Positions 23,177 through 35,230 of a stretch of 64,000 bases of DNA are shown here, one piece after another; the stretch's first letter is position 1, and each line of letters starts with the position of its first letter. Below the pieces are notes generated by a model, which ran no database searches, was not told the DNA's origin, and saw only the letters and a list, made by a program, of their open reading frames with translations. The translations under genes were made by a program, and so were the position numbers. Source of the stretch: Adenanthera pavonina (Eukaryota > Streptophyta > Magnoliopsida > Fabales > Fabaceae); NCBI GenBank assembly GCA_026686845.1, contig JAIVEN010000007.1, positions 31,369,001-31,433,000 of the forward strand, in the 5' to 3' direction.

Positions 23177-23281
23177 TGTGATTTCTCTCAATGTGTGTGT
23201 ATATATATAAACACAACTGTAATTTGTCATCATGTGATTTCTTTCACTCAGCAATATTCACCTGTATATGTATAAAGGAAC

Positions 23282-23287
23282 AATAAA
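23282..23287 (+). other. Candidate polyadenylation signal
   Basis: AATAAA lies 106 bp after the stop codon of the second MYND/RING gene, a usual 3'-UTR distance. Confidence 0.45.
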
Positions 23288-26200
23288 GCGCTCCTGTTGG
23301 AACATATTATCTCCCACACAAGAATATTTTGCTTTGAGAGGAAAATTACTTAAGACCTCTTTAAGCAAATCTCATTGACTTGGATATCTTTAATTCTCAA
23401 CACAGATATATATATATATGTATGTATGTATGTATTAATCTTTATCACTTTTTCCCCATTATTGAAGAGATTAATACTCACTTTTTTTCTCTATTAAATA
23501 GATATACATATATATATATATTTATATAGTCATAAATTAGTAGTATGGTATTTTTTTAATTGAATCATTTGATATTCGGTAATCATTTTGGATTTCAATT
23601 CATTTGAATCAAGTCAGATAGAACAACAGGAATAACAAAGCTCTCCTGATAAGAATTAACGTAGCTATATATCCAGAACTCGAATTTGAAATTACTGGCT
23701 AAACTAGCATATTACTAATATGTTATTATGTGTGAGTAATGTATAATCTATACACTCTGATCCTCTCTCCCCCTTTAAAGTAATAGCAAAATGAGAAACA
23801 GAGAAAGGAGTCAATGAATGTGGGGACAAAAATGAGGTGTCACGTGGTCGTGATTTGTCAGAACTTGACGGGCCTATCGGGCCAATGTTGGACATGGATA
23901 TCCAATATCCAACAATAACTGTATCAGTTAAACTTGGGACCTAAATGGATCTAGCTCATTACCACTATCACTTTAATGGCTCGGATTGCTTGATAAATTT
24001 AATTGATATTCATTACCACCCCTTCACCAATTCACCACGTGTCATTTTCGAATTTTTGAAATATTAATCCTGTTTATCACAAAAATATATTTTTAATAAT
24101 TATTTACAAAATTTCTTCTAAATTTTAAAATTTACACTTTTGACATTGTATTGAGTGCTTGTTATTAGACTGAAAACTATAGTCATTATTAATTTCACTT
24201 TAAACCCAAAACTTCATAATGAAGTGTTGTGATATCAATGTCAATTACTATTAGATTTTTTTTTTTTGCCAACATTTACTATTAGATTGAGTGTTTATTA
24301 ATTATCTCTATATAATATAAAAAAACTCTAACAAACTTTATTATTTATGAGTTATAAATAGCGTAACTCATTCTTTAGATTCCGTGTAATATATAAGACC
24401 CGCACTAGTTAAATAAAAAAAAATTATTTGATCACACCTACATACATGTTAAATAATATATGGAGGCATATCAAACTCAATTTAATTTTATTAATTTGAA
24501 TTATATGATTTATATTCATATATCAATATATCACTATAAAAGTATGATGGAGGCATAGTTAAGACATAGTACAACTCCACTCTAGTTGTACTCTGCGCCG
24601 TTCTTTTTTTTTTTTTCTATTTAAGTGGGTCTCCGTTCTTTCCTTTTTTTCAACCAAATTCATTCTTTTTTTAATTTTAAATTTTTTATCATTTTTCACT
24701 AATTAATTAGTTTTGATTTTATTTTTTAAATTTATATTAATTTTAATTAATATAATTTGATATCAATTTTTTTGAAAATAGGAGGAGTTAGTCATGAAAT
24801 TCTTTTTGAATTCAATATATTTTAGAACTAAATAAAACGTTTTCGCGAATGTGTGAGAAAGAAAAATCTAGTTTGTAAAAAAGGGTGACAGAAAATAAAG
24901 AGACTACGTATAAAATTTACGGAGTATACATTCATATTTATTAATATATAATTAGAGATCTATTCCCTTGAAAATTGGAGTGTTAGATAAAGTCGTTGGT
25001 GCAATACATGAAGAAACTTTGATAATTATACACATATTCTCTTATATCTTTTTTATTAGTTATATTTTAAAAATTTTTTATGTTCTTAAATATAACTCAC
25101 CTTCTATAAATTTTTTGAGTATTAATTAAATTATTTTCAAAATGCCCTTATTTAATTATGAGAGAGGTTATGGATTATTTAAATTTGTAATATTTATTAG
25201 AGGGTAAAGATGAAAAACACATTAATTTTATGATAATTTTACTGATGTAATAAACTTTTCTTGATTTTAATGAGTTAGTTAGAAGTGACTTACATTAAGG
25301 ACTGGAGGACCGGAGAGAGTATATATAAGTATATATACAATTGACCATAAGTTTCTTTTTTACCAATTTAGGACACACTTTAAGTGGTTCTCTACACACA
25401 CACACATGTGTGTGTGTAGGATTCCACGTTCAAAGGAGGAAGAAGGAAGGCGTTGGTCATCCCTTCTCTCTCACTTTTTTCTATCTTTAAAGGAAAGAAT
25501 CATCGCCCACTATAAACTCCAATTCCAATTAATTAACTAAAAATGGTCCAACTTGCCGGCGTGACAGACAATGATATCTATCTCATATATATCATATCAG
25601 ACGTACCTACAAAAAATTTAAGAAAGAAGTAAAAAAAAAAAAAAAGAAAGCTTTGGGAAACACATGCAATGGTACTTATCAGTAACAACACTTGCCTTCT
25701 GGGTAGGATGTTGCAGCAGCCACATATAGCAGAGAGATCAGAAGAAACCCACTTGATGAAAGCTACTCTTCATTACGGTAATATATATATATATATATAT
25801 ATGCACAAAAAGCAGAATAACCATTTTGTCTTTTCTGCACAAACTAAGATGCATGCCACAATCAACACTTATCCATATATATTGCCAACTTTTGGGAATC
25901 TGATACTCTTCATCATTTCTCTTCTCTCCTTATGCTCCAACAAAAATGGTCCATTTCTTTTGTTTTCTCGACTTAACTCTTACAAGCTAACTGATTCTTT
26001 TATTTTCTTCATATATATATATATATATTTATGTATATTATATGTGTGTGTATACGCTTTAATTATCCCAACAACTAAGATCATGTGAAAGGTTGCATGG
26101 CTTTCATCAAACACCCTCTGAACATGATTCGTTCTCTCTCTCTCTGGGTTTAAAAAATGAAAAGAATAAAAGCCATGTGAATGACAAAATATGGTAAAGA

Positions 26201-27520
26201 AATGTAATAAAATAGACCACAATCACATACATATATATATATGGTAGTATTTAAGTGTTGCCAAGAAGCGATCGATAATCTGGTAAGATATATATAGTAT
26301 CTGTTTCTATATCGATCAGCTTACTTAAACCTGATTAAGTTTTGGTAGCTATTAAAGAAAACCTAATATAACACTTCTTAGCAAGATACGAAAAGAGAAA
26401 AAGAATACATATATATATATATATAACTGTAAGGATTATGAAGTAGCTAATATGTGTATATATATATATATATAGCGAGGTTGCTTTAATTTTTGTAGGA
26501 GCGTTTGGTGTTTACTGTTTCATCGAGGATAATGGATGAGTTTGGAATCTCTTTATTCAAAATCAAAAGCTGTTCCTCCAAATTCTTTCACACATACGGT
26601 TAAGGAAATAGTTCTAAGGGGAATGGAAAATTCTAAAAGACGGTTTCCTAAATAAAAAAGGTTTTTCGGCACAAGACCCTACAAGCCCCTCTCTCTTATC
26701 TAGCTCAAATTCAGTGTACGTAATTAATTAATCTTATACAACTCATCAATCCACGTCACGTTTGAGGTGTATAAACCAAAAGCTACCCAAACAACACATA
26801 AAGGTCGTAACTTAGAGTGTGGAATACAATTCTTAGCCGTTTTACTTCAAAGCTAATACATATGCTTCAAAAGCAATTGACCTCAACTCTTTTTTGCCAC
26901 CACAGACCCTGTTCTTACTTGTCCTTTTCATTAATTATGCAGAGAGTTTGAATATAAAAATTAAGTAAACTTTATATATAAACAGTACTTACCAATATTA
27001 TCATTTAGGGCTTCAATTATTACAATGCTTCTATATATATATTTTGTAAACATCAAGAGCATTTCTAGAGATTAATATTAAAATCACCGAAGTAAATTTT
27101 GTATTTATCCCTACAAAATCTTTTCCATATACGATTAGGAATTGAACTTTGGATAACTATGATTAAGGAATTGAACGTTGGATAACTATAATTAAGAAAT
27201 CCGGCTATCTACATACCAATTGTGTTTGATCTTGTTGGTTATAATGCTTATATTAGTATTATCATTCAATCTTTTTTTCATCCAACGTTTAACCTAAAAC
27301 TCCACACAGTATTGGATTTACATTATTAATATATTTCATATTGAGCGCTTAAGTCTATAAATTATAATATTTAAAATTAATTGTAAAATAAAAAAATCTA
27401 TTTACTATTAGATCCTTTACTATTTTTTTTAAAGATTGAGAATTTTCACCTGACTAATATTAAAAAAAAATGATAATTCCCTCCCTGATGACTGATGAGT
27501 GCCAGTGAACTTGCTGTTTT

Positions 27521-27568
<48 letters not shown>

Positions 27569-28299
27569 GAGGGAGGGAGGGAGGAAGCGATGGGGCAGTC
27601 AAATATTTTGGTGTAATGATTAAAGTGGTGATTATGTCTTTACCCAAATGAAAATGATATTTTAAGGAAAGGGCATTGAACAAGGAACAAAGGAAACAGT
27701 AAAGAAAAAGTGTGTTTGGATGGCAGGAAAAAGAATTAAAGGAGGCAGGAAAATATAAAAGAAAAAGAAGAGGGTGACAGTTTGACAGGTAGATTTGTTC
27801 AGATGATTTTGGGTCCCCACCCCCCTCCCTCAAGCCATCATCTGATGTAGGATAAAAGGGCTCTTTCTCCCTTCGCCAAAAAAACTAAAGATCAACACTG
27901 AATTTCCTATAAAAAAAAAACGATCAACACTGAATTATCTCATGGACCCCATCCAAACTCATCGATGAGGAAATTCATGTTCATAGTTTGTTTATCAACC
28001 AATATTTCAGAGTAATAATTCTTTCTTATCATATCATGATAGCAAGTTTATATCATCATCGGCTTATAATTTGATTTTTAATACCATTTCTTGTGGAATA
28101 AAAGTTCTCTTTAATTACTAAAATTATAACAATACAATATGTATAAATTTTCATTCAATTAATTAATCATATTTTTTGAGCTCACAACACAAATTAAATA
28201 ATCCTTGGACATTTCTTATTAATTAGCCTATGTCTTTAATTAAAATTAAATTTACCGGCAATATTTTACCTTTCATGGAAACTACAATCATATAGTAAC
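23288..28299. other. Gene-free AT-rich interval
   Basis: No gene is supported over 5 kb. Present are (TA)n tracts (23407-23419, 25782-25801, 26011-26028, 26456-26474), (GT)n/(GA)n at 27521-27566, and an AC/GT palindrome. A sequence ending GGACCGGAGAGAGTA near 25320 looks like one end of a Stowaway element, but its partner end was not found. The long ORFs here (25669-26088, 27429-27833) run through microsatellites. Confidence 0.55.
25396..25417. repeat. Perfect AC/GT palindrome
   Basis: (AC)n directly followed by (GT)n around a central CATG gives a 22-bp perfect palindrome. It is likely a microsatellite in which a repeat tract inverted. Confidence 0.85.
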
Positions 28300-28862
28300 C
28301 AAGGTTAAAAAATCAGACCGGACATTAAATCGGTCAAGACAGTGATTCAAGATTTAATGGTTCAATTGAAATTAAATTGGTGGTTATAAATTTAATAATT
28401 TTTTTAATTTTATATATTATATAGAAAATTGAAAATGTTATTAATAAATTTCATAACCTAATATTAAAATCTAAATATGTTAATATTCGTTTATAATTAT
28501 ATTTTGAATTCAAAATAGTCAATTACGAGTATAGTTTCATATTATTTATTAAGTAAATTTATCATTATTAATAATTATGTATCATAATAATATTTATACA
28601 ATATTATAATATAGAAAAAAATTTATACAAAAAATAATGTCACTTAATACTAAAAATAACGTCATTTTATCTTAAAAAATAAAAAAGTTTTTAAAAAATA
28701 AGACCGATTCAATCAGTTTTATACTGGTTTGTAATTGGCTTGATTGATTTTGTATCAGTTCGTACATATTTTGAAATTGATCGATCTTCATCTATGATCG
28801 GACTGGACTTGGTATCGGTTCCTTGTCAGACCAGCTAGGCTGGTCCCATTTTTTGTTCCTTG
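28300..28862. mobile_element. Non-autonomous hAT element with perfect 8-bp target duplication
   Basis: ATAGTAAC is present at both 28292-28299 and 28863-28870. The ends are inverted: CAAGGTTAAAAAATC on the left, and CAAGGAACAAAAAATG on the other strand at the right. The subterminal zones carry ACCGGAC/GGTC motifs and the centre is AT-rich. At 563 bp with no transposase it is a non-autonomous hAT element. Confidence 0.8.
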
Positions 28863-28870
28863 ATAGTAAC

Positions 28871-31659
28871 ATAATAGCCTTCACTACAAAATAAATTAAC
28901 AACTAAATAGCATAACATATAATAACCGAAAAAAGAAAAAAAAGGAAATGGAACTTATATACTATCAAAAGATGGCTGTTTGAATTTCAATTTGATTTAG
29001 ATAGAAGGGATGCAATTTTCAATTACACAAAAGAATCATAAGTAATGAATCAGTGGCTAGTATATCCAAAGAATTTTAGACCTGGTACGTACGTATACCA
29101 ATTTTCTAATCATGTATAACAAATAATAGAAAGACAAAGAACAAAGTTTTTCTTTATTGCTTTTGTTAAAATAAGACTTAGCTGGATATATATATTTTTC
29201 AATTCAAACCTGTATTTGGAAAGAATTTCTTGATGTTAGAGCTACGCACATTGTTTAAACCTAATTAGTTAATCTTGTCCTACTTTTTCTGGTCTATGTT
29301 TCTAAATGGTCTTGATCAAAATTTTAATACTATTACTTTAATTAGACACGATGATGACTTAGATCTCTGCTAATTAATCAAAGTTTTTTCGATTAAATTA
29401 AAATACACACCACCGCGTATGCCACCGCTTAATAGAGGGAAAAAAAAAAAAAAAGCAAAGCCAAATTCAGCATCACACTACATTTTTTTAATCGTAGTAG
29501 GTTATACTTAAAGCCTGAAGCTAGGCATTATTAATAATTATTAAATAAGTGTATGTTCAGAAAAGAATATTGTGATATCCAGCTTTAACTGGATCATAGT
29601 TAATTAGCAAATTCTGCAACAGGTCACACTGGTAGTAACATGCTAGCTGCTATACACTTTACTCTCTGTCACTTTTTTTAAACCTATATAAGATGTTAAT
29701 TAGTTTAAGAATATATATCTTAATTAGTTCAGTCATGAGTGTAAGTGAAGAGACAGTTAATCTTTCTTCTTGTATGGTCCACATGATTTAGTTGGTGTGA
29801 CCAATCTCTGATTGGTTTTCTGAGCTAGCAACGTTATGTTAAAAAAGCTGGAGATTTTTGGGGAATAGGTTAATACTTGATTACTGAATTTTGTAAGGAT
29901 ATTCTGAATAAGTTTTCTGGAAGTCTTGAAATGTTAAGATACATAGAATTATGCTAGACAAGAAGTTACTTAGTCTTCGAGAAGAGTTAATTTCAATTCA
30001 AGGAATGTAAAGGAAAAAGGAAAAAAAATTAACTTATTTTTTTGGTGACATTTTCTGTCAGCATATTTAAATACAATTTCAAGTATTTAATGTAAGATTC
30101 AATAGTTCTTACTATCTACCGATACTCTTACTCATCACCAGAAACATAAGATTCGATTGATAGCAAACTTGTAGCTAGAGGCATGAATCATTTTTAATTA
30201 AAAATAATATTGACTTATTTATTTTTAATTTTTTACTGAAGATTCTTACGCAAGGACCTATAAATTCTTTTACTTAATTATAGTCTTATTCAATAAAAAA
30301 ATTCTATATTTCAAAACATCACGATCGTCACTTGGTGTCACGTATAACCTCTAAATGACAATAGAGAAGACGGAAATATTATATATAATTAACTCTTTTA
30401 GCACCCAAATAGATAATAATTTGGAGGAAATTACTCTCACCTTACATATAAGTGTGTGGGTTTAACCTTGTGAAACCATCTAAAGTCTTACTTCATGGGC
30501 ATTCTTTCTTAGAAAAATCATTTGACACCTAAGGACTAGTTGAATAGCTACAATATTGGTATAATTACTCTGTTTTAGACATGTGCAATATTTTTTTAGA
30601 TGAGAACATAGGTTTTGTTTATTTTACCATTGGGTATGTTTGGTTTGAAGTTGATATTGGTTAAAACCACATTTTAATTAATGTAATTTGAAAATAGCTT
30701 TGCTTCAAAAACTGTAAGATCCCATTTGTATGAGAAACCAAACATAGTATCTTCAACATGGTAATAGGGCTTTATCTAATAACTAGGACTGGAAGTGTTT
30801 CGTTGTTCCTACCAATTTTATCTAAAAAATTGTCTTTTAAAAATCTTATGCCTACACTAATATATTTCTCATATATAACCCAAAAAAAGTTTAGAAAACT
30901 ACAGCTTAATGCATTTCAAATTAACTAATATACTCAATAAGGGGGTAAAAAGAACTCAACTGCACATGCTGATGTTACCAAACGTAATAGATTCTGTAGC
31001 TGGTTCGACTTTTGCGTGAAATGCAGAGAATATAATGATGGTATTCTAAAACACATATGCCTATAGAGATGTCCATAAACAACTTGTACATGTACGTCAA
31101 ATATTTTACGTCCAAAAAATATATAATATGTATATATAATGATTAAAGATATAGTATACTAGCTGTAGAGTAGAGTATAATATATTCTATACAATGTAGG
31201 ATTATTTAATACAGAAATAGGCATAGTATTGCGTGTTGTAGAGTGTGGACGGTCTGTGGAGGCCCACACAGCCTTTTAAGAAGGCCCTTGATTTTTGTTA
31301 GTTTGTGAGCAGACAAAAGCAGAGAAGCTTCTTATCCTCTCTCTGCGTTTTCACACATATGCAACTGACCCCCTTCCTTCCTCTCAGATTCTCTTCCACA
31401 ATCCCTTTTTTACACTTTGGTCCCCCACTTTCCACCATAATTGCTGAATCCACCATTTCTCTACCCTCTTTATGTCCAATTTGGTAATATGCTTTGAATT
31501 TTACGGGCAGTTTCTTGACAACTCTGGTCTCAATAGTGGCCTATTTAGTTCTGTGTCGTACATGCCAGTTTGGTTCATATCTTCTGCTACTGATCATTTC
31601 CCAAATTTTACTCTCTCTCTTTCTCTCTCTAAAGTTTGATCTCAATATCTTTCATTAGA
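28871..31659. other. Gene-free interval and NAC 5' region
   Basis: No gene is recognised. A small MITE-like element lies near 30.6-30.75 kb. The last 100 bp before the NAC ATG are CT-rich (TTTACTCTCTCTCTTTCTCTCTCT), typical of a plant leader. The ORF at 31305-31487 lacks an ATG start and lies in this upstream sequence. Confidence 0.5.
30632..30747. mobile_element. Very short MITE-like element
   Basis: GTATGTTTGGTTTGAAG on the left is inverted as ACTATGTTTGGTTTCTC on the opposite strand at the right. This gives about 115 bp with TGTTTGG-type ends. The target duplication is not clear. Confidence 0.3.
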
Positions 31660-32495
31660 ATGGCACCGATGAGTCTCCCACCAGGGTTTAGGTTCCACCC
31701 AACAGATGAAGAACTCGTTGCTTACTACTTGGAAAGAAAAATCACAGGCCGTTCTATAGAGCTTGAAATTATCCCTGAAGTTGATCTTTACAAATGCGAA
31801 CCATGGGATTTGCCAGGTACATTATGCATCTACTTCTTATAGTAGTTCTTCTTCCTATATATATCATTCTTCATCATTAATTCTTTTTGTCTAATTTATT
31901 CATAAAAAAAAAAAAACAGACAAGTCGTTCTTGCCAAGCAAGGATATGGAGTGGTACTTCTACAGTCCAAGAGATAGAAAGTATCCAAACGGGTCAAGAA
32001 CAAACCGAGCAACAAGAGCTGGATACTGGAAAGCCACCGGGAAAGATAGGGCGGTTCACTCTCAGAAACGCCAAGTAGGGATGAAGAAGACGTTGGTATA
32101 TTACAGAGGAAGAGCACCGCACGGGATTAGAACCAACTGGATCATGCATGAGTATCGCCTCACTGAATCACTTCCTCCTTCTAATTCTTCCTCCTTGAAG
32201 GTCTTGCTCTTAATTTCTCAATCGATCCCTTTCTACTTTATCTTATTGTGCGCTTTCTTTGAATTTGAAGATTAATTTTTATCTATAACAGTTGAACTTA
32301 AGGGGTTATATATGCTACAGTTTAGTGTTTAACTTGATAAACTTGACCTTTTTTTTCAGCTGAAACCAAACTAGGGTTTTCGAGAAAATTAAGGGAGAGA
32401 GCAAACCTTAAAATACATGAATATTGTATATTTGGTTGTTCTGAACCTATGAGTACAGTAAGGAATAGAATTATGTTTTCCTGTACAAGTCCATC

Positions 32496-32532
<37 letters not shown>

Positions 32533-35230
32533 TTTATATATAATAACCGAATCGATGATACAAGAAACCCTAAAAAGCCACAAAAGTTAATCACGATCTA
32601 AAGACAAGACAAGACAAGATCCTGAAGTTCGGTCTTGCTTTAGTCTTTGTTAAGTTGGTCTTTAACTCACACAAGAATTTATGGACGCTTTAAGATATTG
32701 ATCTGCGACCCCTTAGGTATGTTCAGTCTGAATATATAGATTATATGGCAAATTAACCCCTATATATAATCCAAGTTTTGAATCTTGTTCTACAAGGATG
32801 CACATGCCATTCCTAATATTCTTGCATTTCTTTTTCTTTATGATTTGTGAACTTTATTTTTCTTTTTCTCTTTACAAAGAATATATAGGTTACGATCAAG
32901 CATGATGATGAAGAGTGTTCTTACTGTCGCATCCCTTTTCTTTTCATTTTCCCATTCTCTTTCTTAACTTGCTTTTGTATATTACTCTTTTCTTGGATTC
33001 ATCACGTTCATGAGCAAAACAACATGGAAAGTTTATGCAATAGATACAGTTTTTAACGATATATACACTCAAAAGCAAAAGCTTATGTAAGTGTTAGTGA
33101 AGTCACTTGAGTATATAATTATATTTATAATGTGTAACATTTCATGGCACATCACAGGATTCCTATTCACTGTGTCGAGTTTTCAAGAAGACAATTCAAA
33201 TCCCAAAACCAAAAGAAGATCAGGAGGAAGAGCAAACAGAAAATATTACAAAGAAGGGATCTAAGTCTGGCATGTGGGTCTCGGAAGAACAAGGAATATT
33301 AAGGGAGGATTCAAGTGGCTTCGAGATTTCAAGAGAAATGGAAATTCCAGACGAGAAAATGATCGTCAATAATCATGATGGTGACCATTGTAACAATGCT
33401 TCATCTTCGGATCTGACTCAAGGGACACCCACTGATCAAACTATAGCAGATAATGATTTTCAAGCCCAATTTGCTAATTCTGATGAAGCAAATAGTGCAG
33501 CTAAACCGTATTCCCTTGGAATGGACTATTCATCAAGTCTATTTCAGGTATGATCACTTTAGAATTTAAAATTCACTTTAATTTGTCCACATAGATGTTA
33601 ATTAAGTGGGATCGTATTAATTATCATGGTCATTATCTGGACGTACGTACGTAGCATATATATGGGGTACAGAAAGAACATGTGCTGGGCCATTTATAGC
33701 AAGATCGTTATGTGATGAATTCTCATAAAATTAAGTATATTTGAACTTTATATATATATACATACATATTTATATTTATATTGTGCAAATCGAGCTAGAG
33801 AGAGATAAAAGAAAGATGAGTTGGATATAATTGATTGTCCTAAATGACTAATTTTTCAAGACCGAGATTATTTAAGATTAATTTTGTGATGATCATAATT
33901 ATAATAATTTTCTTAATTACGGTATATTTAACTTTTCCTTTTCATCCTTTCATGCGATTTATGTTCATGATTACCCCCTTTGCCAAATCTACATTTCCAA
34001 CAATATTTTTGCTTTACATTGCTGCTTTGTTAGTTTGAAACTTCTCTCTCACAGCTCAATTAATACATAAAATTGTAAAACACAAATATCTTTAGCCTAA
34101 ACAAGTTTTCAATTGATGTATTATATATATTGAGTGGTCCACATGACATCTCTTTGAGTTCTCTTTTGATCTTAAAGTGACAAAAGTTACAAGTATGATG
34201 AAGTTCCTATCTTTTCGTAAAGCTTCCTTCTTCGCATAGACTGATATGTACACTCCAATTTAATTGGCTTTCCCTTCACCATCTCCCATAACTTCTTTTT
34301 GACTGACTCAAAATTAAACGTTTTTCAAAGTGAAGACATCTTTTTCCCTCCCTCATTTCCCCTCATAAGTTGATACGTTAATTTCTAAAATTAAAGCATT
34401 TACATTTCAAAGATCTCAGACTCGTCTTTATCTTTAATCACATTCTTTATATCTGTGTCTCAGTCTTTTGCCTATTTTAGCAAAAGCTATTCATTTACTC
34501 CTAATAATTCTTCTCCTCAATTATGAGGTCCGAAGCTGCTTCTTTTCTCTCGATCAGCGTTCAGCTATATATATATATATATATATAGCTTTACACAATG
34601 TTCAAATCTCTTTAGCTACTTTTAGTTTACACATAGATCATAGCACTATCTATGCATCTGATTGGGGACTTCGATTTCTTCAATTTTTCCCTCTTTTAAT
34701 CTTAAGTACAAACACCTTTTGTTCAAAGCCTCTTGGTCCTCTTTCTACTCTAACGTGTACCCCACCCCTCTTAACCTAAACCAAAGCGATTCTTTAATTA
34801 GTTCAAATTATTAAGCATGCTTTCAGTGAAATAATTCTCTAGGTTGATTTTTTGCCTTCTTAATTTGTACATTGCGACCATTAATTTTGATTAACATATT
34901 CTTATAGTTAAGTATTGTAGGTGGTAAGAGTGAAGTAATAAATGATTGATAAGTTGTGATTTTGTGTTCGTGTAGGAAATGGAGTTACAAATGTATGCAG
35001 GCATGCATTATCAACTTCCACATCCGCCATTGGAGCTCGAAGATTTTCCTCAGACAAATTTAGCAGAGATAGAGGCGAAGCCATTAATGAAGCCTGAACA
35101 AGTGATGAATGATTGCATGGTATACGACAAATACAGAAGCAGCTGTAATATGAGTGGAACCCTAGAAGAAATCATCTCTTTGTGTTCCTCTCAAGATAAT
35201 AGCTCTTTGCCTCTCTCCATGCTAGATTGA
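31660..35230 (+). CDS. NAC-domain transcription factor
   Basis: Exons: 31660-31816, 31920-32200, 33158-33547, 34976-35230, giving 360 residues. Phase 1 after LP-G and phase 0 after SLK are the usual NAC-domain intron positions. The NAC domain occupies about 6-157 with all five subdomains: LPPGFRFHPTDEELVAYYL, EVDLYKCEPWDLP, EWYFYSPRDRKYPNGSRTNR, AGYWKATGKDR with GMKKTLVYYRGRAPHG, and WIMHEYRL then SLCRVFKK. The C-terminus is acidic and Ser/Asn-rich, as in activation regions of the family. No transmembrane segment is present, so it is not an NTL-type factor. Known role: NAC proteins bind CACG-core DNA in the nucleus. The domain looks closest to the NAC045/086 and NAC071/096 groups, but I cannot place it further. 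The start is the ATG giving MAPMSLPPGF. Confidence 0.93.
32498..32531. repeat. (AAT)n microsatellite in NAC intron 2
   Basis: An uninterrupted run of about eleven AAT/ATA trinucleotides lies within the second NAC intron. Comparable AAT runs occur at 7847-7868, 19261-19294 and 54181-54209. Confidence 0.9.

Noticed and set aside
25020..25322. Another Stowaway element ending GGACCGGAGAGAGTA
   Set aside because: Only the right end is convincing; no matching inverted left end with a TA flank was found.
25669..26222. Long overlapping ORFs on both strands
   Set aside because: They run through (TA)n and (GT)n microsatellites and have no conserved motif or gene-like context.
27429..27833. 134-codon minus-strand ORF
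   Set aside because: It owes its length to (GT)n/(GA)n repeats (TH and LS repeats in translation). There is no family motif and no supporting splice structure.
31305..31487. 60-codon ORF upstream of the NAC gene
   Set aside because: It lacks an ATG start, shows no family motif, and lies in the NAC upstream or leader region.
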